A program made the translations under genes and the position numbers. A DNA stretch of 64,000 bases from Haloarcula taiwanensis (GTDB lineage: Archaea; Halobacteriota; Halobacteria; Halobacteriales; Haloarculaceae): NCBI GenBank assembly GCA_002844335.1, contig CP019154.1:992001-1056000 (forward strand), given 5' to 3'. Below, piece after piece: positions 1 to 8,268 of this stretch (position 1 is its first letter; each line of letters starts with the position of its first letter). The notes under the pieces were generated by a model, which searched no databases, had not been told where the DNA came from, and worked only from the letters and a program-made list of their open reading frames with translations.

Positions 1-487
1 TGTACAGGCCGTTCGAGATGGAGTCGAGGAAGGGCGTCGTTTTGAACCGCAGTGGCGGGGCCGAGTACTCGACAGAGAGCGCAATCCAAGCGAGCAGGGC
101 TACGACCCCGAGCGTCGGCAGCCCGAGCATAAACAGCAACGCGAGCGCGCCGCTGACAACGACGATGGCCGTGACAGCGCTGTCCCCGCGGTAGCTGACC
201 TCGCGGCCCTCGTCTTTCTTGGGATTGTGTTCGTCGATGTCGGCGTCGAAGATGTCGTTGACGCCGTACAGGAACACGTTCCCGGGGATGGTGAAGTACA
301 GAAACAGCGCGATAGCCAGCGGCGAGAACAGTTCGCCCGGGCCGTCGGCCGCATAACTGACGCCGACGATGACCGGGCCACCGAGGTACAGCCAGAACCG
401 CGGCCGGGAGAGGCGCAACAGGTAGCCCACGAGCGTCTCTTCCGGCGGGATAACGGCGGTAATGCGGTCGGTCGGAAGTTCGGGCAT
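1..487 (-). CDS. lyeJ: Lycopene elongase/hydratase, UbiA-type prenyltransferase (3' end beyond window)
   Basis: Membrane prenyltransferase that adds C5 units to lycopene on the way to C50 bacterioruberin. The visible N-terminal 162 residues have hydrophobic membrane segments and the UbiA Asp-rich motif NDIFDADID (Mg-diphosphate binding) around residue 77. The ATG lies 3 bp after the crtD stop, so the two are co-transcribed on the minus strand. In Haloarcula japonica a crtD-lyeJ-cruF cluster makes bisanhydrobacterioruberin, and this order matches; cruF would lie outside the window. The family is clear; the substrate is inferred from the neighbour. Confidence 0.85.
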   Translation of the reverse strand, partial: MPELPTDRITAVIPPEETLVGYLLRLSRPRFWLYLGGPVIVGVSYAADGPGELFSPLAIALFLYFTIPGNVFLYGVNDIFDADIDEHNPKKDEGREVSYRGDSAVTAIVVVSGALALLFMLGLPTLGVVALLAWIALSVEYSAPPLRFKTTPFLDSISNGLY

Positions 488-490
488 TAC

Positions 491-1978
491 TCAGGCGATA
501 TCCTCGATGAGCGCCTCTGCAGTGTGTTCACCGCTGATGAGACACATCGGCACGCCGATGCCGGGCGTCGTGAACGACCCCGTGAAGTAGAGGCCGTCGA
601 CGGCCGACGAGCGGTTGTTGGGCCGCAGCAGGGCCGTCTGGCGGAGCGTGTGGGCCAGACCGAGGGCCGTTCCCTCCGTGGCGTTGTACCGCTCACCGAA
701 GTCGGAGACGGCGAACTGCTTCTCGTAGACGATGCGGTCGCGCAGGTCGACGCCGGTGTTGTCGGCGATGTCGGCCAGCACCTTCTCGCGGTACTCCTCA
801 CGTATCTCGTCGCCGTCGTGCAGTCCCGGCGCAATCGGGACCAGCACGAACAGGTTCGAGTGCCCGTCTGGGGCGACGCTGTCGTCGGTCTTCGAGGGCA
901 CACAGAGGTAGTAGGCCGGGTCGTCGGGCCAGGCCGGTTCCTCGAAGATGTCGTCGAAGTGAGGGTCCCAGTCCGTCGGCAGAACGAGTGTGTGGTGTTC
1001 CAGCGGCTCCACGTCACCCTCGACGCCCATGTACATGAGGAAGGCAGACGGCGCGTACGTCTTGTCGTCCCAGTAATCGTCGTCGTACTGGCGTTCGTGG
1101 TCCGGGAGGAGTTCACGCTCGGCGTGGGCGTAATCGGCGTTGACGACCACTTCGTCGGGGTGGGTCGTCTCGCCATGAACCGTCTCGACGAGGAATCCCT
1201 CCTTCCGTCGGGAAATCTCCGCGACCTCGGCGTCGGTCTCGTAGGTGACGCCGAGTTCTTCGCCGAGTTCGACCAGACCGTCGACGACTGCACCGACGCC
1301 GCCGTCGGGGTAGTACACGCCGAGGTTGAAATCGACGTGGCTCATCATGTTGTACAGCGCTGGCGTCGTTCGAGGTGAGCCGCCGAGGAAGACAAGCGTG
1401 TACTGCATTATCTGCTGGAGCTTCGGGTGCTCGAAGTAGTCCTCGACGTGGCTCTGCATCGAGCCGACGAGCTGGAGGCCGACCGGGGCGGCGGTCATCA
1501 CGTCGAGGTCGACCCAGTCACGGAGCTTCGAGCGGTCCTTGTAGACGAACTTGTTCATCGCCGTCTCGTAGTGGCGTTCGCTGGTCGACAGATATTCTTC
1601 GAACGCCTCGCCCGCGCCAGGTTCGTACGCCTCGAACTTCTCGCGCATCTCGTCGTTGTTACCGGTCACGTCGATCTGGTCGCCGTCCTTGAAGAAGATA
1701 CGGTAGTGCGGGTCGAGCCGCTGGAGGTCGTAGTAGTCGCGTGGCTCCTTGCCGAAGTACGCAAAGAAGCGCTCGAACACGTCGGGCATCAGATACCACG
1801 ACGGCCCCATGTCGAACCGGAATCCATCCACCTCCAGCCGGGAGGCGCGGCCCCCGAGTTGCTCGTTTTTCTCCAGTAGCGAGACGTCCGCGCCTGCGTC
1901 CGCCAGGTAGCACGCGGCGGAGAGCCCACCGATGCCGCCACCGACAACGGTCACGTCTTCACCGGACAAGTCACTCAT
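491..1978 (-). CDS. crtD: Carotenoid 3,4-desaturase / phytoene-desaturase family protein
   Basis: FAD-dependent desaturase of the CrtI/CrtD family, 495 aa, the usual length. The N-terminus has the Rossmann dinucleotide motif VVGGGIGGLSAACYLADAG (residues 11-29) followed by the E-K ribose-binding segment LLEKNEQLGGRAS. The C-terminus has the family's second FAD motif (GLYFTGSFTTPGIGVPMC). Placement directly before lyeJ favours CrtD, the carotenoid 3,4-desaturase of bacterioruberin synthesis, over the phytoene desaturase CrtI, but sequence alone does not separate the two. The start is supported by a TATA-like box about 27 bp upstream, which implies a leaderless mRNA. Confidence 0.85.
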   Translation of the reverse strand: MSDLSGEDVTVVGGGIGGLSAACYLADAGADVSLLEKNEQLGGRASRLEVDGFRFDMGPSWYLMPDVFERFFAYFGKEPRDYYDLQRLDPHYRIFFKDGDQIDVTGNNDEMREKFEAYEPGAGEAFEEYLSTSERHYETAMNKFVYKDRSKLRDWVDLDVMTAAPVGLQLVGSMQSHVEDYFEHPKLQQIMQYTLVFLGGSPRTTPALYNMMSHVDFNLGVYYPDGGVGAVVDGLVELGEELGVTYETDAEVAEISRRKEGFLVETVHGETTHPDEVVVNADYAHAERELLPDHERQYDDDYWDDKTYAPSAFLMYMGVEGDVEPLEHHTLVLPTDWDPHFDDIFEEPAWPDDPAYYLCVPSKTDDSVAPDGHSNLFVLVPIAPGLHDGDEIREEYREKVLADIADNTGVDLRDRIVYEKQFAVSDFGERYNATEGTALGLAHTLRQTALLRPNNRSSAVDGLYFTGSFTTPGIGVPMCLISGEHTAEALIEDIA

Positions 1979-2004
1979 TACTAGAACTGAGGGGCTGGAA
2001 CGTC

Positions 2005-2011
2005 AATAAAT
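2005..2011 (-). promoter_or_regulatory. TATA box of the crtD-lyeJ transcript
   Basis: AATAAAT on the plus strand reads ATTTATT on the minus strand, centred about 28-30 bp before the crtD ATG at 1978. This is the distance expected for a leaderless haloarchaeal mRNA. Confidence 0.5.
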
Positions 2012-2082
2012 GAGCGGCCAAACTGCATCGGTATGGTATTCGTGGCCATATGTCGGGCCGCCGAGCGGCGCAGTGGGAGACG

Positions 2083-2087
2083 TATAT
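2083..2087 (+). promoter_or_regulatory. TATA box of the M24 peptidase gene
   Basis: TATAT centred about 28 bp before the ATG at 2113. It supports that ATG, rather than the in-frame ATG at 2050, as a leaderless start, because the upstream ATG would precede the promoter. Confidence 0.45.
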
Positions 2088-2112
2088 GGGGATGGGGGCC
2101 AATCTGACACGT

Positions 2113-3288
2113 ATGGAACCTGCTCTCTCAGCACTGGACGCATATCTCGACGACGCCGGCGTCGATGGCTACCTCCTCGATGCGGATTCCGAGGTGTCAG
2201 ACCAGTACTATCTCTCGGGCTTTGACGCGCCGGACCCGTTCATCACGCTGTACGACGGTGAGACACGCCTTCTCTTCCCACGGAGTCTGGAGTTCGGCCG
2301 AGCCAAGCGCGAGTCGCGGGCCGAGACTGTCGAACGGTATGTCGACTTCGACCACCAGCAGAAAGTCGAGGAGTACGGCCCGGACGAAGCGGTCTCGCAC
2401 GTCCTCGCGGACTTCCTCGCGGCTTACGACGTCGAGAGCGTGGCCGTGCCGCCGCGGTTCCCCCTTCGGACCGCGGACGGCCTGCGCGCACGCGGCGTCG
2501 ACGTGACGGCCGACACTGACGGCATCGTCACGGAGATCAGAGCGACGAAGACAGAGACGGAAGTCGACCACATCCGGACGGCACAGCGGGCAAACGAAGC
2601 GGCGATGGCGGCGGCCGAGTCGCTGCTTGACGCGTCGGACATTGCGGAAGATGACACGCTCGAAGTCGACGGCGAGACGCTGACGAGCGAGCGGGTGAAA
2701 GAGGAGATCGAGGTGACGCTGCTCCGCAACGGCTGCTCGCTGGACGAAACAATCGTCGCCTGTGGCGCGGACGCTGCGGACCCTCACGACCGCGGGAGCG
2801 GGCCGCTCCTCGCTCACGAGCCGATTATCATCGACATCTTCCCACAGGACAAGATGACGAAGTACCACGCCGACATGACGCGGACGTTCGTCAAAGGCGA
2901 GCCAAGCGAGACGGTGCGTGAGTGGTACGACCTCACTGAACGCGCGGTGGACGCTGCGTTCGACGCGCTGGAACCCGGCGCGACCGGTGCAGACGTACAC
3001 GACGCTGTCTGTGACGTGTACGAGGACGCCGGCGAGCCGACGTTGCGTGACGACGACCGAACGGAGACTGGGTTCATCCACAGCACGGGCCACGGCGTCG
3101 GGCTGGATGTCCACGAGCTTCCACGGCTGGCACCGAACGGGGGGGAGCTCGAACCCGGGCACATCGTCACCATTGAACCTGGCCTCTATGATCCCGACGT
3201 GGGTGGTGTGAGAATCGAGGACATCGCCGTCGTCACCCCCGACGGATACGAAAACCTGACTGAGTACGAGATTCAGTTCGTCGTCTGA
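2113..3288 (+). CDS. M24 family metallopeptidase (Xaa-Pro aminopeptidase-like)
   Basis: Cytoplasmic creatinase/prolidase-fold peptidase, 391 aa from the chosen start. The N-terminal creatinase-like domain (about residues 1-150) precedes the pita-bread catalytic domain. Metal ligands are visible: an Asp in IIIDIFPQD, an Asp in KYHADMTRTF, the His of STGHGVGLDVHE, and the glutamates of TIEPGLY and GVRIEDI. This is the usual two-metal set of M24 enzymes. The ORF extends to 2050, but the TATA box at 2083-2087 and an unusual N-terminal extension argue for 2113. It probably releases N-terminal residues before proline; dipeptidase (PepQ) activity is equally possible. Confidence 0.85.
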   Translation: MEPALSALDAYLDDAGVDGYLLDADSEVSDQYYLSGFDAPDPFITLYDGETRLLFPRSLEFGRAKRESRAETVERYVDFDHQQKVEEYGPDEAVSHVLADFLAAYDVESVAVPPRFPLRTADGLRARGVDVTADTDGIVTEIRATKTETEVDHIRTAQRANEAAMAAAESLLDASDIAEDDTLEVDGETLTSERVKEEIEVTLLRNGCSLDETIVACGADAADPHDRGSGPLLAHEPIIIDIFPQDKMTKYHADMTRTFVKGEPSETVREWYDLTERAVDAAFDALEPGATGADVHDAVCDVYEDAGEPTLRDDDRTETGFIHSTGHGVGLDVHELPRLAPNGGELEPGHIVTIEPGLYDPDVGGVRIEDIAVVTPDGYENLTEYEIQFVV

Positions 3289-3402
3289 AGCAGTCGAACA
3301 GACGCGAGAGGCACGGTAGCAGTTGTAATCTGGCTACTGGCCAACGCTGTGTTACCTATTACCAAAACACTTGTTACCATGAGACAGTATTTTCCACACC
3401 TA

Positions 3403-3422
3403 CATCATGAACATTTATGATG
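3403..3422. promoter_or_regulatory. CATCAT/ATGATG inverted repeat over a TATA-like element
   Basis: CATCAT (3403-3408) and ATGATG (3417-3422) form a 6-bp inverted repeat with an 8-bp spacer that overlaps TTTATGA. Three TTACC copies lie just upstream (about 3350-3380). Together these could be a promoter with an operator for a transcript starting near 3440. The 3289-3749 gap otherwise holds only the small ORF below. Weak evidence. Confidence 0.25.
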
Positions 3423-3534
3423 GATGGGGCAAAAGGTGGTGGTACCCAATGCTTGTATCCGACGTACGCCCCGCACGCGACCCACACATTGCACTGCCCA
3501 CGAACCACAGACGCCGGCCGACACCACCCCCAGG

Positions 3535-3705
3535 ATGACAACACGAATCACGACCCCTCGAAACGACGACTCGTACCCGACAACCACGCTGCCATTCGAC
3601 AGCGCGGACGACCAGTCCCGGTCCCGCCATGCGCCGAAGATGTTCTCGCCGACCAATCACGCGACGATGGGCCAGTTCGACACTGAGGCGACGGACCCGC
3701 GCTGA
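3535..3705 (+). CDS. Possible 56-aa hypothetical protein
   Basis: Short ORF in the 460-bp gap before the ribbon-helix-helix gene. Third codon positions are mostly G/C, and Asp is the commonest charged residue, as expected for halophilic coding DNA. No domain is recognised. In-frame extension to ATG 3424 is possible, but that stretch is basic and unlike the rest. An antisense ORF (3405-3656) shares the same wobble positions and encodes a hydrophobic stretch, so codon bias cannot choose the strand. Treat as a candidate only. Confidence 0.3.
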   Translation: MTTRITTPRNDDSYPTTTLPFDSADDQSRSRHAPKMFSPTNHATMGQFDTEATDPR

Positions 3706-3749
3706 ACTGGGACATAACGCATATCCCGACGGCCCGCCTCCGTCCCGAT

Positions 3750-3959
3750 ATGGCTGACTACACCACAGTATCCATCCCGAAGGACCTCGCGGAGCGCGTC
3801 GAAGAGACTATCGAAGGGACGAGTTTCTCCAGTACGTCCGACCTCGTTCGGTTCCTGCTCCGGAGTATCGTCGTCGAACACCAGCGGGAAGGAGAACTGA
3901 CCGAAGCACAGTTTCAGGATATCACCGACCAGTTGCGGGACTTGGGCTATCTGGAGTAG
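3750..3959 (+). CDS. Ribbon-helix-helix (CopG-like) DNA-binding protein
   Basis: 69-aa protein. The N-terminal strand YTTVSIPKDLAERVEE and a following helix (SSTSDLVRFLLRSIV) fit the ribbon-helix-helix fold of CopG/Arc-type regulators, which bind operators as dimers with the paired strands in the major groove. The remaining 25 residues form an acidic tail. A TATA-like CGCATATCC about 27 bp upstream supports a leaderless start. No toxin gene is adjacent, so an antitoxin role has no support here. The convergent neighbour ends 9 bp away. Confidence 0.75.
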   Translation: MADYTTVSIPKDLAERVEETIEGTSFSSTSDLVRFLLRSIVVEHQREGELTEAQFQDITDQLRDLGYLE

Positions 3960-3967
3960 TCGGGCCG

Positions 3968-4393
3968 CTACTGCGGATACTTCTCGGGCGGTTCGACGTC
4001 GAGAACCGTAATCTCCTGTGCCTGCCCGGCTCTGTCAAAGGCCCCGAAGGCGTCGATATCCCACGGCGGGATGCCGACGAAGACCACCTCGTGGAGGTCG
4101 TCGGTCTTGCTGACTCCCATGTAGCCGTCGGGATGGGAGACGAACCGGCCCTGCGTCTGGCCGGCCGGCGTCCCCAGATCAACGCCGAACACCGCCTTCA
4201 CGGAGGCCCCGGCTGAGGGGAGGTAGAAGTCAGTAAATACCGGTGTTTCGTCTGGTAGGTCCGCATCGGGAAGGTCCCCTGCAGGTGTGACGGCCAGCGA
4301 AATCGTCACGTCGTCAGGTTCGGCCTCGCTGGCGAGCCGTAACAGCGTCTCGACGAGTCCGCGTGTGACGTAGACCACGCCATTCTTTCGCAC
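3968..4393 (-). CDS. Conserved-looking hypothetical protein, 141 aa
   Basis: Not recognised with confidence. The protein is acidic, with alternating hydrophobic strands and no signal peptide or membrane span. The segment RFVSHPDGYMGVSKTDDLHE slightly resembles the His-Pro and Ser/Asp part of JAB/MPN (JAMM) domains, but the full metal motif is not evident, so this is only a hint. It is convergent with the ribbon-helix-helix gene and lies 32 bp downstream of the MBL-like gene on the same strand, so the two may be co-transcribed. Confidence 0.6.
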   Translation of the reverse strand: MRKNGVVYVTRGLVETLLRLASEAEPDDVTISLAVTPAGDLPDADLPDETPVFTDFYLPSAGASVKAVFGVDLGTPAGQTQGRFVSHPDGYMGVSKTDDLHEVVFVGIPPWDIDAFGAFDRAGQAQEITVLDVEPPEKYPQ

Positions 4394-4425
4394 GGCCCGG
4401 GTAAAACGGCGTCGCTTGCCCCGGT

Positions 4426-5106
4426 TCAGCCGAGCACGAGCGACTTGAGGTTCTTCGCGTACAGCCCCGGCGTCCGGCCGCGAGACCCGCGAAGTGCGTA
4501 GGCGATGGCCTCGGCGGCGTCCTCCATCACGCCCTCTCCGTGTCCGACCAGTACTCGCTCGGGGTCGAGGCGGCTGAGCTTCTTCGGCGGGAACAGGCGC
4601 AACATCGGGTGGACGCCGAGCCGCTCGTCGCCGGCGAGGAAGTAGTCCGCCGCCCCGACCGCTTCGGGGACGACTAACGTGTCGTCTGCATCGCCATACA
4701 GCGCGGCTTCTTGCCAGAACGTGTTATCGATTATCTTGTGGACGCCGTAGTCCGTGTCCGGCAGTTGTCGATGCATGCGTTCGACCGGCGCGTCGATATC
4801 CTCTTCGACGCCAGACATCCAGTCGGGGATGTACACTGATACGTCGTGTCGGTTTGCAACGGCGGCGCTGTCACGTTTGTGCCGATCCAGCAGAATGACG
4901 ACGCCGGCAACCGCGCCGAACTCAGCGAATAGCTCGTCGATACCGTCGACGTCTATCGGGTCGACGACGAACACACCGGCTTCCGTTTCGAGAACGTGAC
5001 TCGCCCGGACCATCATTTCGTCGGGATACGGAATGTAGCTCACGCCGCGCTCCCAGCGGTTCGTCTCTAGCCACTCCGTTGCCTCGCCCTGGCCTTTCAT
5101 TGGCAT
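4426..5106 (-). CDS. Metallo-beta-lactamase-fold-like protein without the metal motif
   Basis: 226-aa cytoplasmic protein. The overall plan resembles an MBL-fold hydrolase: strand-rich N-terminus with FVVDPID, a central VVILLDRHKRDS segment where MBL enzymes carry HxHxDH, and a closing VLVGHGEGV. The HxHxDH signature is absent (DRHKRDS instead), so zinc chemistry is doubtful. The frame stays open to 5283, but that extension is basic and overlaps the divergent VOC gene. ATG 5106 lies about 28 bp after an AATAAAT box (5131-5137), which suits a leaderless start; ATG 5100 is a close alternative. Confidence 0.6.
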   Translation of the reverse strand: MPMKGQGEATEWLETNRWERGVSYIPYPDEMMVRASHVLETEAGVFVVDPIDVDGIDELFAEFGAVAGVVILLDRHKRDSAAVANRHDVSVYIPDWMSGVEEDIDAPVERMHRQLPDTDYGVHKIIDNTFWQEAALYGDADDTLVVPEAVGAADYFLAGDERLGVHPMLRLFPPKKLSRLDPERVLVGHGEGVMEDAAEAIAYALRGSRGRTPGLYAKNLKSLVLG

Positions 5107-5227
5107 ACGCTTCCATACGAGCCTGAGGTGAATAAATGGTCGAGAACGGGAAACACGCGTGCTGGGGTTGTTTCGCTCCCGAAACGGGTCCACAGCGGCT
5201 TTGTCGGTGGCGGTCGAAGCGCCGATT

Positions 5228-5944
5228 ATGCTCTCATCGCCCGCCTGGCTCACGCTAGAAGTGAAGTATCCAGACCGTGCCACAGCGTTCTACGAGGCCT
5301 TTCTGGAGCTCGACATCGTTTCAGAGGGCCCAGATGAAGCCGTACTCGCGGCCGGTGATACCGAGCTTAGACTCCGTGCACCGGGAACAGTGCCGCGCGG
5401 TGGGCTCCACACGCACTACGCACTGACAATCCCCGAGCGGGAGTACGACGACTGGTACGACCGGCTGGACGAGCGCTTCGACCTGGTCGAACACACCTTC
5501 GGCGACGCGCGCTCGCTGTACTTCTACGACCCGGAGGGCAACTGCGTCGAACTCGGGGAGCGTGCGATCGACGGCACTGGCGTCACGGGCCTGTTCGAAC
5601 TCGTCCTTGAAGCCGAGGAGCTGTCCTCGGCGATGGAGTTCTACACCACGCTCGGGTTCGAGGTGGTCGACGACGGCCGTGACGAGGGCCGGGTCAGACT
5701 CTCGACTGGCGAACTCGATCTGGAACTGTGGTCGCCGCGGCTGGGCATCGCCGACGCCCGCGGCGGTGTCCACGTCGACTTCGGCGTTGTCGCTGACGAC
5801 CCGAAATCGACGGCCAAGGAGGTCGCCGACGACGCGCTTGCGGTCACGTCGGTCGATGACGGCGTCCGAATCCGGGACCCGGACGGCCACTACCTGACGC
5901 TGGTATCCGCGCAGGTAGCCGCGGGTGTCGGCGCGGCCGACTAG
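5228..5944 (+). CDS. Two-domain VOC (glyoxalase/dioxygenase) family protein
   Basis: 238 aa with two tandem vicinal-oxygen-chelate domains (about residues 1-118 and 120-235). Each has the A-FY-x-LGxE helix-strand pattern and ends with a D-P-x-G-x-x-x-E/L strand: FYDPEGNCVELGE in the first and IRDPDGHYLTLVS in the second. Such proteins bind one divalent metal and act as glyoxalase, extradiol dioxygenase or resistance proteins. The C-terminal glutamate metal ligand is present in domain 1 but is a leucine in domain 2, so domain 1 is the likelier active site. The internal ATG at 5228 is preferred because the upstream extension overlaps the divergent promoter. Substrate unknown. Confidence 0.8.
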   Translation: MLSSPAWLTLEVKYPDRATAFYEAFLELDIVSEGPDEAVLAAGDTELRLRAPGTVPRGGLHTHYALTIPEREYDDWYDRLDERFDLVEHTFGDARSLYFYDPEGNCVELGERAIDGTGVTGLFELVLEAEELSSAMEFYTTLGFEVVDDGRDEGRVRLSTGELDLELWSPRLGIADARGGVHVDFGVVADDPKSTAKEVADDALAVTSVDDGVRIRDPDGHYLTLVSAQVAAGVGAAD

Positions 5945-6061
5945 CGGTACCGGGGGAGACACTCGCTGGACGCGAATATAATGACCTCCCCTGTACTAGT
6001 AGCCGTATAGACCCCTCATAGGCAGGTTCTTTTCCAGTCGATAGCCACCGTCTAAGTGAGG

Positions 6062-6352
6062 ATGTCCCCAACTGACTCCCGGACCGAGCACGGTGGCCTT
6101 ACAAAGGCGACACTGTTCTGTCCGGACTGTGGGCACCAGAGCAGGTACGACGGTGACTGGGTCGTGGTCGAGCAACGCGGTAGCACGCACTATCGCTGCC
6201 CGGAATGCCACGCTCAGATTGCGACCAGACCGAGCCACACTGACTGTGGAGCGTCCCGGTTCTTCGACACCTACTGGCAAGCGTGGAACCACGGCATTCG
6301 AGCGTGGAACGGACTGTTACAGCGCCTGCTCTCCCCTGAACGGTCGTGCTAA
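6062..6352 (+). CDS. Small zinc-ribbon protein
   Basis: 96 aa. Two CPxC-type knuckles, FCPDCGHQ (about residues 19-26) and YRCPECHAQ (about 43-51), would form one zinc ribbon. The rest has a Trp-rich C-terminus (TYWQAWNHGIRAWNG). Haloarchaea encode many such small zinc-finger proteins; function is unknown. An in-frame ATG lies 6 bp upstream (6056), so the exact start is uncertain. Confidence 0.7.
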   Translation: MSPTDSRTEHGGLTKATLFCPDCGHQSRYDGDWVVVEQRGSTHYRCPECHAQIATRPSHTDCGASRFFDTYWQAWNHGIRAWNGLLQRLLSPERSC

Positions 6353-6458
6353 CTGTGGTGGTGTCGATCAAGATCGCTACGCTTCGGGTTCGGCGAATGG
6401 CCGCAGAAACGCATCGCCCGCGACAGGACTGCTCGGTGGGGACCGGCTGTTCTGGCGC

Positions 6459-6761
6459 TCAATCTAGGCGTTCGGAGTCGATGCTGACTCCCGGTGGCGT
6501 CACAATCAGGAACCCACGGAAGTGCATCAGTTCCCCACCGGCCTCCCGGACCGGGCGGGCGAACCCGGCGGCGAGTTCGTTCAGGTCGCCTTCGACGTTG
6601 AGAACCAGGACCGACCCGTTTTCGATGGTGTTGACCCACTGTTCGGACGGTTCCGACCCGTCGAGGACGCCCAGCACGACGCGGTTGCTGCCGGCCCCGT
6701 CACGGTCCTCGTCCATCTGGTCCTCCACGGCCTGCAGGTCCAGGCCCTCGAAATCACTCAT
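6459..6761 (-). CDS. Conserved haloarchaeal hypothetical protein, 100 aa
   Basis: Acidic cytoplasmic protein of unknown function starting MSDFEGLDLQAVEDQ. It has a compact alternating core (NRVVLGVLDG, GSVLVLNVEGDLNELAAGFA, LMHFRGFLIVTPPG). The frame is open to 6980, but that extension is Arg/Cys-rich and covers the leuA promoter, so ATG 6761 is chosen (6773 is the next alternative). It is divergent from leuA with about 130 bp between them. No domain is assigned. Confidence 0.65.
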   Translation of the reverse strand: MSDFEGLDLQAVEDQMDEDRDGAGSNRVVLGVLDGSEPSEQWVNTIENGSVLVLNVEGDLNELAAGFARPVREAGGELMHFRGFLIVTPPGVSIDSERLD

Positions 6762-6887
6762 AGCCACATCCATGCGCGGACGGAGCAAAAATCCTCCCCA
6801 CCTGTCTGACGCGCGGCAGTCGCGCTGGCTGCAATACCCGGCTTGCGGCTGTGTGCCGTGTCGACGTGCCACCGCCTTATGAACAAG

Positions 6888-6895
6888 TATAAATA
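6888..6895 (+). promoter_or_regulatory. leuA TATA box
   Basis: TATAAATA is a near-consensus archaeal TATA box. Transcription would start about 25-30 bp downstream, at 6915-6922, next to an ATG at 6922. This conflicts with the only in-frame leuA start codon upstream (GTG 6896), which directly abuts the box. Confidence 0.7.
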
Positions 6896-8140
6896 GTGGA
6901 AGCATCCAGTTACGGGTGCTTATGTCCAACAACGAGGGCACGTCGGAATCTCCGGCGGATCGAGTTCTTCCAGGGCACACTGGATTCCACGTCTGAGATT
7001 ACAGACGCACGGATTTTCGACACCACGCTGCGCGATGGTGAGCAGTCACCACGTACGTCGTTCAACTACGAGGACAAACGCGAGATAGCCGCGCTGCTCG
7101 ACGAGATGGGGACCCACGTCATCGAGGCCGGGTTCCCCGTCAACTCCGACGCGGAGTTCGAGGCAGTGCGCGATATCGCTGAGTCCACGCGAGTGACGAC
7201 CTGCGGACTGGCGCGCGTGGTCGAGAAAGACATCGAGGCGGCTCTGGATTCGGGTGTGGACATGGTCCACACCTTCGTCTCGACGTCGGATGTACAGTTG
7301 CAGGATTCCATGCACGCGACCCGTCAAGAGGCGCTCGACACTGCCGTCGACTGTGTCGAGATGATCAAAGATGCGGGCGTCGAATGCATGTTCTCGCCGA
7401 TGGACGCCACGAGGACCGACGAGGACTTCCTCGTCGAAGTCATCGAGGCCACGTCCGCGGCGGGGGCGGACTGGATTAACATTCCGGACACGTGTGGGGT
7501 CGCCACGCCGCGGCGGTTCTACGACCTCATCGAAATCGTCGACGACTGCACCGACGCCTACATCGACGTGCACACGCACGACGACTTCGGGCTGGCGTCG
7601 GCCAACGCCATCTCCGGCTTCGAAGCTGGAGCCAGTCAGGCGCAGGTGTCGGTCAACGGCATCGGCGAACGCGCCGGCAACGCGGCCTACGAAGAGGTCG
7701 TGATGGCGCTGGAGTCGCTGTACGACGTCGACACCGGAATCGACACCACCCGCATCACGGAGCTGTCGCGGATCGTCGAGGAGAAATCCGACATCGGGGT
7801 GCCGGCGAACAAGCCCGTCGTCGGGCGCAACGCCTTCTCCCACGAGAGCGGCATCCACGCCGCCGGTGTCATCGAGAACTCCGACACGTTCGAGCCGGGC
7901 GTCATGACCCCCGAGATGGTCGGGGCCACGCGCGAACTCGTGCTCGGCAAGCACACCGGGGCCCACTCGGTTCGGGAGCGGCTCGTCGACGCGGGCTACG
8001 ACCCGACCGAGGCGGAGGTCAGAGAAGTGACCCGCCGCGTCAAAGAGTACGGCGCGGAGGAACAGGTCACCCTGTCGGTGCTCGAACGGTTCGCCGAGGA
8101 GATCGGCGTGACCGAGGAGAGCGAGGAGGTCCGGGCGTAG
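6896..8140 (+). CDS. leuA: 2-isopropylmalate / citramalate synthase (LeuA family), 5' end doubtful
   Basis: DRE-TIM metallolyase condensing acetyl-CoA with 2-oxoisovalerate (or pyruvate) at the entry to leucine synthesis. Visible are the catalytic TTLRDGEQSP motif, the metal-binding HTHDDFGLA, and NGIGERAGNA. The C-terminal part ends after the SHESGIHAAGV/GKHTGAHS region, so the about 120-aa LeuA regulatory domain appears to be missing. The only start in this frame is GTG 6896, which touches the TATA box and gives an Arg/Cys-rich N-terminus. ATG 6922 is at the leaderless distance and encodes an acidic N-terminus but lies in another frame. A one-base indel near 6950-6962 would join them. From IEFFQG onward the protein is secure. 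Confidence 0.88.
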   Translation: MEASSYGCLCPTTRARRNLRRIEFFQGTLDSTSEITDARIFDTTLRDGEQSPRTSFNYEDKREIAALLDEMGTHVIEAGFPVNSDAEFEAVRDIAESTRVTTCGLARVVEKDIEAALDSGVDMVHTFVSTSDVQLQDSMHATRQEALDTAVDCVEMIKDAGVECMFSPMDATRTDEDFLVEVIEATSAAGADWINIPDTCGVATPRRFYDLIEIVDDCTDAYIDVHTHDDFGLASANAISGFEAGASQAQVSVNGIGERAGNAAYEEVVMALESLYDVDTGIDTTRITELSRIVEEKSDIGVPANKPVVGRNAFSHESGIHAAGVIENSDTFEPGVMTPEMVGATRELVLGKHTGAHSVRERLVDAGYDPTEAEVREVTRRVKEYGAEEQVTLSVLERFAEEIGVTEESEEVRA

Positions 8141-8234
8141 GCCAATGACCTCGCTTCCGGCCGTCACTACGAGTGACCAGCCACCGGTGAGTACCCGGTT
8201 TCGAGCGGCTGCCCGCCAACAGCTATCACAGAAC

Positions 8235-8243
8235 GTTTATTAT
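8235..8243 (+). promoter_or_regulatory. TATA-like box of the ilvB leader transcript
   Basis: GTTTATTAT lies 26-34 bp before ATG 8269, so that ATG would be at or next to the 5' end of the mRNA. Confidence 0.5.
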
Positions 8244-8268
8244 TCGGGACGAACTGCATTCGGGTGTG

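Noticed and set aside
227..1378. 383-codon plus-strand frame over crtD and lyeJ
   Set aside because: Opposes two genes with clear family motifs; composition and lack of domains indicate a shadow.
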